Shown: in pieces, positions 7,094 through 15,714 of the stretch | Numbering within the stretch: position 1 is the first letter of the stretch | Layout: each line of letters opens with the position of its first letter | Assembly: GCA_905206805.1 (NCBI GenBank) | Contig: CAJLIR010000001.1 | Coordinates: forward strand, 1 to 64,000 | Length of the DNA: 64,000 nt | From: an uncultured Caryophanales bacterium | Lineage (GTDB): Bacteria > Bacillota_I > Bacilli_A > RF39 > UBA660 | Direction of reading: 5' to 3' | Position numbers and translations under genes: made by a program | Notes under the pieces: model-generated | Told to the model about the DNA's origin: nothing | The model's input: only the letters and a program-made list of their open reading frames with translations | Databases searched by the model: none

Positions 7094-9403
7094 ATGTTGC
7101 AAATAAAAAATGTAAAAAAAAGTTATATAACTGGTACATTTATACAACATGCATTAAAAGGTGTGAGTCTAGATTTTCGTAAAAATGAATTTGTAGCTAT
7201 TTTAGGACCAAGTGGTAGTGGAAAAACGACTCTTTTAAATATTATTGGTGGACTTGATCGCTACGATGAGGGTGATTTAGTTATAAATAATAAGTCAACC
7301 AAAAAATTTAAAGATACTGAATGGGATGCTTATAGAAATAATTGTATAGGATTTATTTTTCAAAGTTATAATTTAATTTCACATATTACGGTATTAGAAA
7401 ATGTTGAAATGGGCATGACTTTAAGTGGAGTTAGTGCCAAAAAAAGAAGAAAAAAAGCACTCGAGGTACTTGATAGAGTAGGTTTAAAGGAACATGCTCA
7501 TAAAAAGCCAAATCAATTATCCGGAGGTCAAATGCAAAGGGTTGCGATTGCCCGTGCTCTTGCAAATGATCCAGATATTATATTAGCAGATGAGCCAACT
7601 GGAGCACTTGATTCTAAAACAAGTGTTCAGATTATGGAATTGATTTCAGAAATTGCTAAAGATAAATTAGTTATTATGGTTACTCATAATCCAGAGTTAG
7701 CTAAAAATTATGCAACAAGAATAATTGAACTTAAAGATGGTGAACTTATAAGCGATTCTAATCCAATTAAGGAAGAAGAAAAAAATAATAAAAAATTCAA
7801 TATTAAAAAAACAGCAATGAATTTTAGAACTGCACTAAATTTATCTTTTAATAATATAAAAACAAAGAAAGGAAGAACTTTATTAACTGCTTTTGCATCT
7901 AGTATAGGTATAATTGGAATTGCGTTAATTTTAGCTTTATCGAATGGATTTGATATTCAAATAGACAAATTTGAAAGAAATACCTTATCGTCATTGCCAA
8001 TTATTATTTCTGAGCAATCTATGGAATTAACTGAAGAAAAGATGGCTGAAATAAATAATGATACAACTAGTGATTTAGAATCTTATTCGAGTGAAGAATA
8101 TATATACCCTACAAAACCTGCAACAGAAACATTTATGCATACCAATTTATTTGATAAAGATTATATTGATTATATAGAAAAGATAGATAATGATTTAATA
8201 TCAGGAATATCATATACAAGAGCTACAGCTTTAAATGTTATTGGTAATGTAAATGGAACATATATGCAAGTGCCAACAAGTATGGGAGTATTTGTATCTA
8301 TTCCAAGAAAATTAGATGAATCTTCTACTAATGGTGTTATAGAAGATAATTATGATATATTAGCTGGAAGAATACCAGAAAATAAAAATGAAATTATTTT
8401 GGTAGTTGATAGTAAAAATAGAATTTCAACGGATATTTTATCTTATTTTAATTTAGATGCTAGTGAAGAAAAAATAAAATTTGATGATATTTTAAATAAA
8501 GAATTAAAATTAGTTTTAAATAATGACTACTATAAACAAGTTGGTGATTTTTATACTTTAAATACTAATTATGAAGAATTATATAATAGTGAAAATTCTG
8601 AAACACTAAAAATTGTTGGTATTGGTCGTGGACGTGAAGGAAATATGTTGGTTGCGTCTGGATATGGCTTAGGTTATACTGAAGATTTAGTTAATTATGT
8701 TATTGAAAAAAACAAAAATTCTGATATTGTAAAAAAACAAAGCGATGTAGATTATAATGTTTTAACTGGCAGCAAATTTGCGGGCGATGATGCTGAAAGT
8801 GAAAAAAACAATATGTTATCTTACCTAGGAGCTGATATAATCCCACTTGCAATTAGTATCTATCCTAAAGATTTTGATTCGAAAGATGAAATAATTTCTT
8901 ATCTTGATAAATATAATGAATCTAAAAGTGATGAAGAAAAAATAATATATACTGATATGGGACAAATGATTTCTTCACTATCTGGTAGTATTATGTCAGC
9001 AATTACAGTTGTTTTAATCGCATTTTCTTCTATATCACTAATAGTTTCATCTATTATGATTGGAATAATTACTTATATTTCAGTGTTAGAGCGAACTAAA
9101 GAAATTGGTGTTTTGAGGGCTTTAGGTGCTAGAAAGAAAGACATAAGAAGAGTATTTAATGCAGAAACATTTATAATCGGAATTTGCTCTGGAACACTTG
9201 GAATTATAATAGCAAGAATCCTAGTAATACCTGCAAATATAATTATAAAAAATTTAACTGATTTAAAAGATGTTGCTCAATTAAATCCGGTTCATGCAAT
9301 TTTACTTATTGTAATAAGTGTGTTATTAACGGTTATTGGTGGTGCAATTCCAGCAAGAGTTGCAAGTCGTAAAGATCCAGTTGAATCTTTAAGAAGTGAA
9401 TAA
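7094..9403 (+). CDS. MacB/FtsX-type ABC transporter, ATPase-permease fusion
   Basis: 769 residues. The N-terminal nucleotide-binding domain has Walker A GPSGSGKTT (38-46), signature LSGGQMQRVA (141-150), Walker B IILADEPTGALD and the THNPELA His loop. The permease half has one TM at about 264-286, a large extracytoplasmic domain (about 290-620) and three TMs at about 640-760 with the FtsX-type TKEIGVLRALGARKKDI motif. This is the type VII (MacB-fold) mechanotransmission exporter architecture, linked in Bacillota to peptide or antibiotic export and resistance. The substrate is unknown and no accessory or two-component genes adjoin. RBS AGGAGG 7082-7087. Confidence 0.92.
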   Translation: MLQIKNVKKSYITGTFIQHALKGVSLDFRKNEFVAILGPSGSGKTTLLNIIGGLDRYDEGDLVINNKSTKKFKDTEWDAYRNNCIGFIFQSYNLISHITVLENVEMGMTLSGVSAKKRRKKALEVLDRVGLKEHAHKKPNQLSGGQMQRVAIARALANDPDIILADEPTGALDSKTSVQIMELISEIAKDKLVIMVTHNPELAKNYATRIIELKDGELISDSNPIKEEEKNNKKFNIKKTAMNFRTALNLSFNNIKTKKGRTLLTAFASSIGIIGIALILALSNGFDIQIDKFERNTLSSLPIIISEQSMELTEEKMAEINNDTTSDLESYSSEEYIYPTKPATETFMHTNLFDKDYIDYIEKIDNDLISGISYTRATALNVIGNVNGTYMQVPTSMGVFVSIPRKLDESSTNGVIEDNYDILAGRIPENKNEIILVVDSKNRISTDILSYFNLDASEEKIKFDDILNKELKLVLNNDYYKQVGDFYTLNTNYEELYNSENSETLKIVGIGRGREGNMLVASGYGLGYTEDLVNYVIEKNKNSDIVKKQSDVDYNVLTGSKFAGDDAESEKNNMLSYLGADIIPLAISIYPKDFDSKDEIISYLDKYNESKSDEEKIIYTDMGQMISSLSGSIMSAITVVLIAFSSISLIVSSIMIGIITYISVLERTKEIGVLRALGARKKDIRRVFNAETFIIGICSGTLGIIIARILVIPANIIIKNLTDLKDVAQLNPVHAILLIVISVLLTVIGGAIPARVASRKDPVESLRSE

Positions 9404-9426
9404 AGAGAATTTTTCTCTTTTTTTGA
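9402..9426 (+). terminator. Terminator after the ABC exporter
   Basis: AAAGAGAA (9402-9409) pairs with TTCTCTTT (9413-9420), followed by a further T run. Confidence 0.8.
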
Positions 9427-9457
9427 TGTAAAAAAATTATTCACTATTTATAAAATG

Positions 9458-9466
9458 TGATATAAT
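9458..9466 (+). promoter_or_regulatory. Extended -10 promoter of the HD-domain gene
   Basis: TGATATAAT (TGn plus TATAAT) at 9458-9466; the -35 region (around 9438-9443) is weak, as allowed for extended -10 promoters. Confidence 0.5.
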
Positions 9467-9492
9467 GTATTAGTACGAGGTGTCTCTAGTTA

Positions 9493-10002
9493 ATGAAAAA
9501 TGTTGTTTTTGATAATAAATATATGAATTTAATATATGATATATATAATAATGAAGAATTTGTTAAAATTAAGAAAATTGAACATCACGGTATAACTCGA
9601 TTTGAGCATTCCGTTCGTGTTTCCTATTATTCATACAAAATAGCAAGATTTTTAAGACTTGACTATAAAAGTGTTGCAAGAGCAGGATTACTTCATGATT
9701 TCTTTTTTAGTAGTGAAAATAGAACAAAAGGAGAGAGATTTATATCAGTTTTTAAGCATCCTAAGGTTTGTGTTTTGAATTCTTTATTAAACTTTAATCT
9801 TTCTACAAAAGAAATTGATATAATTGGTAGTCATATGTTTCCAATAAATTTTAAAATTCCTAAATATGCTGAAAGTTGGCTTGTTAGTTTTGTTGATAAA
9901 TGTGCTGCTATTTATGAATTTTCTAAGAAATTGTCTTTTAAGTTTAAGTTCAAATATGCTACTAACATATATTTGTTGTTTTTGATAAATTTTATTAAAT
10001 AA
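9493..10002 (+). CDS. HD-domain phosphohydrolase family protein
   Basis: 169 residues. HD superfamily metal ligands are present: H39 in RFEHSVR, H68-D69 in GLLHDFFF and D135 in SFVDKCAA, with IGSHMFPI (H114) between. The family hydrolyses phosphate esters, often nucleotides, but the substrate of this compact version is unknown. The start ATG lies 11 nt beyond GAGGTG, a long spacer, and no better in-frame start exists. The gene ends 11 nt before tRNA-Arg and may share its transcript. Confidence 0.75.
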   Translation: MKNVVFDNKYMNLIYDIYNNEEFVKIKKIEHHGITRFEHSVRVSYYSYKIARFLRLDYKSVARAGLLHDFFFSSENRTKGERFISVFKHPKVCVLNSLLNFNLSTKEIDIIGSHMFPINFKIPKYAESWLVSFVDKCAAIYEFSKKLSFKFKFKYATNIYLLFLINFIK

Positions 10003-10013
10003 ATTTATCTTAT

Positions 10014-10090
10014 GTCCTCGTAGCTCAGTAGGATAGAGCGAGTGCCTCCTAAGCACTAGGCCGTTGGTTCGATTCCAATCGGGGACGCCA
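10014..10090 (+). tRNA. tRNA-Arg (anticodon CCT)
   Basis: Full cloverleaf. Acceptor GTCCTCG pairs with CGGGGAC (one T-G wobble), D stem GCTC/GAGC, anticodon stem AGTGC/GCACT with loop CTCCTAA (anticodon CCT at 10048-10050), T arm GTTGG-TTCGATT-CCAAT. Discriminator G and an encoded CCA at 10088-10090. It reads the AGG codon. Confidence 0.97.
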
Positions 10091-10129
10091 TGTTGATATA
10101 AAAGGCTTGTCAAAAGTTTTTTAATTATT

Positions 10130-10161
10130 AGTACTTAATCTATGAGATTGAGTGCTATTTT
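10130..10161 (+). terminator. Terminator downstream of tRNA-Arg
   Basis: AGTACTTAATC (10130-10140) pairs with GATTGAGTGCT (10146-10156) with two G-U pairs, followed by ATTTTT. Confidence 0.7.
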
Positions 10162-10415
10162 TCTTATATGGGTTACTTTTTATCAATTCAAGCGATTGAA
10201 CTCTTTGTATCTCATATTTTTTCATCACGCCTGTTATATAGTACCAAACCCTTATATTCAAAAATTAGAACAATAAAAATGAGTTAGGTGGAAATGAATA
10301 TAATAACTCCTGATATAATTTGCCTAAATTGAATGACAAATGTTAAAAGTTTCAACTTTTTCAATTTACTTACCTACATTATACGTGATAAAATAAGAAA
10401 TTAGTTGGTGATAAT
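10162..10415. other. Intergenic region between tRNA-Arg and the LysR gene
   Basis: No convincing gene. On the minus strand a frame of about 45 codons ending at 10121 (with MKKYEIQRVQSLELIKSNPY) lacks a good start and ribosome binding site, so it may be a leftover fragment. I searched for an integrase gene or a duplicated tRNA 3' end and found neither. Confidence 0.4.
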
Positions 10416-11318
10416 ATGTATAAAAGCAATGTGAATTTTAACTCATACAAAATTTTTTACGAAGTAGCAACAAGTGAAAGTATATCTGATGCTTCTAAAA
10501 AATTATTTATAACACAGTCTGCAGTAAGTAAAGCTATAAAAAAACTTGAAGAAGATTTAAATACTAACTTATTTTATAGAAATAGAAATGGTGTTAAATT
10601 AACTGATAAAGGCATACAACTTCTTTTTTATGTTAAAGAAGCATTTAATAATTTAATTACTGCAGAAAGGGCAATTATTGAAAGTAAATCTTTGAATCAA
10701 GGAAAAATTTCTATAGGTGTACCATCACAAATAGGATCTTTCTTTATTTTTGAAAATATTACACAATTTCATAAAAAGTTTCCAAATATAGAAATTACAA
10801 TTATTAGTAAAACCACTACTCAGTTATTAAAATTATTAGAACAACACGAACTTGATTTCATAATAGATACATCTCCAATTAATACAAATATAGATAATGT
10901 TGTAATTAAACCATTAAAGAAAGTTGAAAGTTGTTTTGCCGTAAAAAAGGATACTGAATTTAATATTAAGGATATTAAAAATATTAATGATTTGAAAAAA
11001 TTTCCTTTAGTATTACCAGTAAAAGGTGCATATAATAGACGACAACTCGATAAATTTTTTGAGAAAAACAATTTTGAACCTAATAATGTTATTAATATTC
11101 ATACTAGTGAAATGATAGTTGGCGCAATAAAAAAGGATTTAGGTATTGGCTACATAATTTATGATGTAATTAAAGATAATGTAGAAAATGGTGAGTTTCA
11201 AATTATAAAATTTATAGAAGATTTACCGAAAACAGAAATAAATTTAGTTTATATAGAAAAATATTTAACTATTGCTCCTAAATATTTTATAGAAGAATAT
11301 TTAAAAATTCATATATAA
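10416..11318 (+). CDS. LysR-family transcriptional regulator
   Basis: 300 residues, the usual LTTR size. The N-terminal winged HTH (residues about 8-65) contains SISDASKKLFITQSAVSKAI and the FYRNRNGVKLTDKG wing. The effector domain (about 95-295) follows, with KISIGVPS opening it. It is co-oriented with and 90 nt upstream of the cysteine-rich radical-SAM-like gene, its most likely target or operon partner. LTTRs more often control a divergent gene, but none lies upstream here. Effector unknown. Confidence 0.93.
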   Translation: MYKSNVNFNSYKIFYEVATSESISDASKKLFITQSAVSKAIKKLEEDLNTNLFYRNRNGVKLTDKGIQLLFYVKEAFNNLITAERAIIESKSLNQGKISIGVPSQIGSFFIFENITQFHKKFPNIEITIISKTTTQLLKLLEQHELDFIIDTSPINTNIDNVVIKPLKKVESCFAVKKDTEFNIKDIKNINDLKKFPLVLPVKGAYNRRQLDKFFEKNNFEPNNVINIHTSEMIVGAIKKDLGIGYIIYDVIKDNVENGEFQIIKFIEDLPKTEINLVYIEKYLTIAPKYFIEEYLKIHI

Positions 11319-11408
11319 TTTTATATGAATTTTTTTCATGATAACTATGAATATTATAGAGGATTTTATATTATGTTGTGATGTTATAATTAATTTGAGG
11401 TGTTAAAC

Positions 11409-12539
11409 ATGGAAAGAAATAAAACAACAAATATTGCGTTATTTGCAAAATCATTTTATTTGCTAGGAGATAGCTTAAATTTTTGTTATGATTGCAAATA
11501 CTGTAGATTGAATTATGAAAAATGTACCGAAAAACATTATAATATATTGCCAAGTGAAATAAACCCAATTTTTACAAATATACCGATTGCGATAAATTTA
11601 TTTTATGGTGATCCTTTATTACAAATTGAGAATACAATAAATTATTTGGAAATGTTAGAAAAAGTTAAACATAAAGGACCTGTTATAATTATAACAAAGG
11701 GTGATTTTAAAAAATTTCCAGATATAAAATTTGATCTAGATTTGCATGTAGCTTTTTCTACATTTGGAATAGATTCAGAACTTGATGGTAATACCATGGA
11801 AAGATTTATAAATAATTTAAAAGAAACAAAAAATAGAAAAAATAATTATAAATACTCAATAGAATTTAGACCAATTATCTATAATATTAATGATTCTTAT
11901 GAAGTATTTGATAGGATATTAAGTCTTGCAAGTGAATATGATTTAGCAATAGGTTATTCAGGATTACAGGGCAAACCTGAAAGTGTTAAAATTTGGGAAA
12001 GAGATAAAATTGAATTGAGTCCATACCCTGGATTTCAGTTTGGTCATAAAAAAATCATCGACGAAAAAGTTATAAATTTGTTTGAAAAAATGGCACAACA
12101 GAAAAATGTACCAATATTTAGAAAAACTTCTTGCTTATTTTCTTATGTTCATAATTTAGAAAGAGACTATAATGCTCATTATTATAGACCTAATGAAATG
12201 GGTTGTCATAATTGTGTAATGAATAATAAATGTCAAAATTTTAAGAATAGTTTGTCACAAAATGTTAATTTATCAAATATAATTCCTTTTCAATATGAAA
12301 TTATTAATAAGAAAAAACATGAATGCATTTTAAAAAAATCTGGTGTCTGCAATTTTCCAACTGATGATTGTAGTAATATAAATGGAAATCTTATTCATAT
12401 CCCAGAAATTATTAGTATTTCAGATGTAAGATTAATTAAGTGGTTAACAGGTTATACAGTTGATGCAAATTTTTTTGAATCTTATGAAATGAGTGAAAAA
12501 TGGGTAACAAATAAATCTTTGATTTTAAAAAGAAAATAA
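11409..12539 (+). CDS. Cysteine-rich radical-SAM-like protein of unknown function
   Basis: 376 residues from ATG 11409, chosen because GAGGTG (11397-11402) overlaps the earlier in-frame GTG. The N-terminus has closely spaced cysteines FCYDCKYC (C26, C29, C32) and C39. The spacing is C-x2-C-x2-C, not the canonical C-x3-C-x2-C of radical SAM enzymes. Then come INLFYGDPLLQ and GPVIIITKGDF, which resemble the beta strands of spore photoproduct lyase-like and Elp3-like radical SAM barrels. The C-terminal half carries GCHNCVMNNKC (C266, C269, C275) and C306, C314, C321, compatible with auxiliary Fe-S clusters as in SPASM domains. The fold assignment is inference from these patterns; the substrate is unknown. 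It follows a LysR gene. Confidence 0.5.
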   Translation: MERNKTTNIALFAKSFYLLGDSLNFCYDCKYCRLNYEKCTEKHYNILPSEINPIFTNIPIAINLFYGDPLLQIENTINYLEMLEKVKHKGPVIIITKGDFKKFPDIKFDLDLHVAFSTFGIDSELDGNTMERFINNLKETKNRKNNYKYSIEFRPIIYNINDSYEVFDRILSLASEYDLAIGYSGLQGKPESVKIWERDKIELSPYPGFQFGHKKIIDEKVINLFEKMAQQKNVPIFRKTSCLFSYVHNLERDYNAHYYRPNEMGCHNCVMNNKCQNFKNSLSQNVNLSNIIPFQYEIINKKKHECILKKSGVCNFPTDDCSNINGNLIHIPEIISISDVRLIKWLTGYTVDANFFESYEMSEKWVTNKSLILKRK

Positions 12540-12614
12540 ATATAAATCTATTTACTTTGATAAATATAATTTTATATAATAATATAAGATGTATTTTTTT
12601 TGGGGAGAATTTAT

Positions 12615-12881
12615 ATGAAAAATCGAATTATAATTGTGGAAGGATTACCATCTACTGGTAAGAGTACAACTACTAAATATATAGCTGAAAATCTAAATAT
12701 AAAATTTGTTGATGAAAGTGATGAAAATCATCCTGCTGATTATGTATATAGGGATTTTATTAACAATAAAATATTAAAAAAATTAGGAATAAATTATATT
12801 GTTATAGAAAGTGATCATAAGAACTTTAATAAATCGTATAAAAAAATAATGAGTTGTATTGAAAATTATAGTAGAAAATGA
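12615..12881 (+). pseudogene. P-loop kinase-like gene with an apparent internal deletion
   Basis: 88 residues from ATG 12615 (GGGGAGA just upstream; the in-frame TTG at 12600 precedes the RBS). The N-terminus is a complete Walker A segment, IIIVEGLPSTGKSTTTKYIA, followed by VDESDENHPADYVY. It jumps straight to a C-terminal-looking region (KLGINYIVIESDHKNFNKSYKKI). Small P-loop kinases of this kind are about 180-230 residues, with Walker B and LID segments in between, which are missing. The frame is open, so it could be a minimal protein, but an in-frame deletion is more likely. Confidence 0.45.
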
Positions 12882-12892
12882 GGTAACAATAT

Positions 12893-13741
12893 ATGATAAA
12901 AGATAAATATGAATTGCTTTTAAAACTTATATTAAAAATAGAAGCTGCTTATCAATTATTTTTCTATGATGAATTTAATGATTATTATTTATGTTTAGAC
13001 GAAATTATGATTTTACTTGATGAATTAAAATTAAATAATAACGATCTTTGTTATTTAAAAAATATTAATCATCAAATATTTATTGATAGAAAATATTTTA
13101 ATAATAAATTTGAAAATAATAAACATAGGTTATTTATAGAAAAAAATATAAATAATTGTAATGAAAAGAAATTAAACTTTGATTTTGATTTGATAAAAAA
13201 ATACATAACAAATAATTATTATATATTTAACTTTTTAGATAATCCTAGTGAAAATGAAATTGAAGAACTTGCAATTTTAAATCCGAATGTCTTGTATTTA
13301 GTCTTAAAAATAAATAACAAAATGTTATTAAATGTTTTAAAGAAAAACTATAAGGCCTCAGCGATACTTGATGGATATATTGTTTTAGATTGTAATGATA
13401 CTTGTGGTGATCAATTTTATGTTGATGATTATGCCTATAAAGATTCATATATTACAAAAAATAAAACAAAGTTTTTAAAAAACAAAAATATATATAACTT
13501 GTATATAAACTGTCTTAAAAAATATTTATCAGATAATGTTTTAATTTACATACATTTATCTTCTTATGCTAGAAATAGTATAGAACTTGCTAGGTATGTA
13601 CTAAGTATTAATCCAAAACTATTAGTTTATACAGGTGATGATATAAAAAATAATAAAGAAATAATGAAAGATATGATTAAAATTGATAAAAATAATACTT
13701 ATTATTTAGGTAAAAAATTAAAAAATTTAAAAGAAATTTGA
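12893..13741 (+). CDS. Hypothetical protein, 282 aa
   Basis: I do not recognise this family. It is Asn/Lys/Ile-rich, without signal peptide or TM segments. The N-terminal 70 residues look helical. The C-terminal part from about 185 carries LDGYIVLDCNDTCGDQFYVDDYAYKD, then VLIYIHLSSYARNSIELARYV. GAGGTAA at 12880-12886 gives a good start, 11 nt after the shortened P-loop gene, so the two are probably co-transcribed. Confidence 0.55.
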   Translation: MIKDKYELLLKLILKIEAAYQLFFYDEFNDYYLCLDEIMILLDELKLNNNDLCYLKNINHQIFIDRKYFNNKFENNKHRLFIEKNINNCNEKKLNFDFDLIKKYITNNYYIFNFLDNPSENEIEELAILNPNVLYLVLKINNKMLLNVLKKNYKASAILDGYIVLDCNDTCGDQFYVDDYAYKDSYITKNKTKFLKNKNIYNLYINCLKKYLSDNVLIYIHLSSYARNSIELARYVLSINPKLLVYTGDDIKNNKEIMKDMIKIDKNNTYYLGKKLKNLKEI

Positions 13742-13790
13742 TTAATTATTAAAAATATGTTATTTTATAATCAATTAAAGAGGTGTATTT

Positions 13791-14222
13791 ATGAGAGAAT
13801 CAAAAATTAGAATAGGTTATATAATAATTAATCCATATTGGAGGGAAGAATTAGAAAGAGGTAAAAGTCATTCAAAAACCGCGTCTGAATGGATAAATAG
13901 GTATAATTTTCAAAATATTTTTAACACTTTATTGGAAGAAAAAAAGGTGATAGATGAAGAAGATTTTTTAATGAATTATATAGGTGCAGTAAAGTTATGT
14001 GCTTACCGTGGTAAATTTTATTGTTATTTGCCATCAGTTGTAAATGATGATAAAGAATATATTAAGAATTATTATGAAAATTTAGGATATATTATAATTG
14101 AAGGAAAAATTTTCGATGAGGAAAAATATAAAGAAAAAACGATTTACAATTATCCATATAATAAAACTTTAATAAAGGTAAGAAACTCATATCACCATAA
14201 TCCAATGCGTAATGGTGATTAA
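13791..14222 (+). CDS. Hypothetical protein, 143 aa
   Basis: Not recognised. Soluble, basic protein with an aromatic-rich middle (NYIGAVKLCAYRGKFYCYLP) and a His/Asn tail (SYHHNPMRNGD). AGAGGTG precedes the ATG. It ends 9 nt before the DUF4186 gene, which has its own RBS (AAGGAAG), so the pair is probably an operon. Confidence 0.6.
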   Translation: MRESKIRIGYIIINPYWREELERGKSHSKTASEWINRYNFQNIFNTLLEEKKVIDEEDFLMNYIGAVKLCAYRGKFYCYLPSVVNDDKEYIKNYYENLGYIIIEGKIFDEEKYKEKTIYNYPYNKTLIKVRNSYHHNPMRNGD

Positions 14223-14231
14223 AAGGAAGTT

Positions 14232-14588
14232 ATGGTTAATAGAGATATTGAGATTATTTTGAGTGAATTATCAAAATCAAAATTTAGAAATAGTTTTAAA
14301 TTAAAAAATAAAGATATAGAATACATAAATACTAAAGGCTTTGATACTATAGAAAAACATGCATATGATTTTATAAAAAAAAGAATATCACCTAGTGTGA
14401 TATTAAATGATGGCAAACAAACTCCAATGAAAGGACACCCTGTTTTTATCGCTCAACATGCTACAGCTACGTGTTGTAGAAATTGTTTATATAAGTGGCA
14501 CAAAATTGAACCTGGTAGAGATTTATCTTCTGATGAGGAAAAATATATAGTAGATTTAATTATGGAATGGCTTAAAAGAAATATTTAG
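14232..14588 (+). CDS. DUF4186 domain protein
   Basis: 118 residues. The C-terminal half carries the conserved DUF4186 block: GHPVFIAQHATATCCRNC, then LYKWHKIEPGR, then a helix with IVDLIMEWL. H69, H76, C81, C82, C85 and H90 look like a metal site, but no function is established for the family. It follows an unknown gene closely, and its stop overlaps the stop of the convergent YrzE-type gene by 4 nt. Confidence 0.8.
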   Translation: MVNRDIEIILSELSKSKFRNSFKLKNKDIEYINTKGFDTIEKHAYDFIKKRISPSVILNDGKQTPMKGHPVFIAQHATATCCRNCLYKWHKIEPGRDLSSDEEKYIVDLIMEWLKRNI

Positions 14589-14953
14589 TCATTCCTTTTT
14601 TTATTAATTCCTATCATACTTCCAAGTGTACAACTTATTGTTAAAATAATGTAATAAATTATATTTGTAATTAAAAATTTTTGATTTAATCCTAAATATT
14701 TGAATAAAACTAATATTACAGTTACAATTAATCCTAATTTAATACCTTCTAACCATCCTTTTTGTTTACTATTTTTACCTATAATAATACCACCTGTAAA
14801 CATTGAAGACAGTATTATTAAAATTTTAAAAATTGTAAGCAATTTTGGACCAATTATATTAAAATAATTAAGAGCTGTTACTAAGAATGTTGAAACTATA
14901 ATAATTGAAAAAATATATAATAATGATTTTAAACTTTTTTTTAAAAATTCCAT
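14585..14953 (-). CDS. TIGR04086 family membrane protein (YrzE-like)
   Basis: 122 residues, four hydrophobic segments (about 10-29, 36-57, 71-87, 93-113). The glycine-rich GGIIIGKNSKQKGWLEGIKLGL loop is typical of TIGR04086 proteins such as B. subtilis YrzE. Function unknown. Its position next to a DUF421 gene and a SpoVB-type gene matches yrzE-yrbG-spoVB of B. subtilis, which supports the identity. It is divergent from the DUF421 gene. Confidence 0.75.
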   Translation of the reverse strand: MEFLKKSLKSLLYIFSIIIVSTFLVTALNYFNIIGPKLLTIFKILIILSSMFTGGIIIGKNSKQKGWLEGIKLGLIVTVILVLFKYLGLNQKFLITNIIYYIILTISCTLGSMIGINKKRND

Positions 14954-15025
14954 AAAATTCCTCCTAATTAAATTTATTAATTGTATAAAAAAATATTACT
15001 TTATCATAATAAAATAGGTGATAAT

Positions 15026-15655
15026 ATGTATTTTGAAATAATTTTTAAAACAACATTACTTTATTTTATTATTATTTTGGCATATAGAATTATGGGAAAA
15101 AAGGAAGTCGGTCAATTAAGTATAATTGATTTAATTGTTAGTTTATTGATAGCTGAATTGGCAGCAATTTCAATTGAAGATACTGATCTTTCAATATTTA
15201 GATCAATAGTACCAATTTTTGTTTTAGTTGTTATACAAGTATTATTAAGTTTTTTATCCCTAAAAAATTCTAATTTTAGAAAATCCGTTGAAGGAAGTCC
15301 CACTGTTATAATAAGAGAAGGCAAAATAAAATTTAATGAAATGACAAAATTACGTTACAGTCTTGATGATTTAATAACTCAATTAAGAGAACAAGGTATA
15401 AAAAGCATTGAAGAGGTAAGTTATGCGGTTTTAGAAAATGATGGAAAACTTTCTGTTTTTCAAAATACAAAAGATTACCCGATGCCTATCATAATGGATG
15501 GTGTTATTAACAATGAGGTTTTAAAAGATATGAAGAAGAATACAAATTGGGTAATGAAAATTTTAAAAGATAAAAATTTAAAACTCCAGGATATATTTTA
15601 TGCATTTCATACTAAGGAAAAAACTTTTATTATAAAGAAAAGTGATTTGTTATAA
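15026..15655 (+). CDS. DUF421 membrane protein (YrbG/YetF family)
   Basis: 209 residues from ATG 15026, set by AGGTGAT a few bases upstream; the earlier in-frame TTG has no RBS. Three N-terminal TM segments (about 3-21, 30-48, 56-73) contain the family signature YRIMGKKEVGQLSIIDLIVSLL. They are followed by a cytosolic DUF421 domain with VEGSPTVIIREGKI and LREQGIKSIEEVSYAVLENDG. B. subtilis members (YetF, YrbG) are implicated in spore or envelope biology, without a defined reaction. It lies beside yrzE- and spoVB-like genes, as in B. subtilis. Confidence 0.88.
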   Translation: MYFEIIFKTTLLYFIIILAYRIMGKKEVGQLSIIDLIVSLLIAELAAISIEDTDLSIFRSIVPIFVLVVIQVLLSFLSLKNSNFRKSVEGSPTVIIREGKIKFNEMTKLRYSLDDLITQLREQGIKSIEEVSYAVLENDGKLSVFQNTKDYPMPIIMDGVINNEVLKDMKKNTNWVMKILKDKNLKLQDIFYAFHTKEKTFIIKKSDLL

Positions 15656-15661
15656 AAAAAC

Positions 15662-15690
15662 TTGAAAAAAAATATTATAAATGTTATCAT
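15662..15690 (+). promoter_or_regulatory. Promoter of the pilin-like gene
   Basis: TTGAAA (15662-15667), 17-nt spacer, TATCAT (15685-15690) preceded by TGT (extended -10). Confidence 0.55.
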
Positions 15691-15714
15691 AATATTTAGA
15701 AAGTAGATGGTTAT

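Noticed and set aside
9787..10113. Minus-strand 108-codon frame across the HD gene end and tRNA-Arg
   Set aside because: It runs antisense through a perfect tRNA and the coding HD-domain gene and has no ribosome binding site.
10014..10415. tRNA-Arg as an integration site with a resident element
   Set aside because: I saw no integrase, no duplicated tRNA 3' end, and the downstream LysR gene looks chromosomal.
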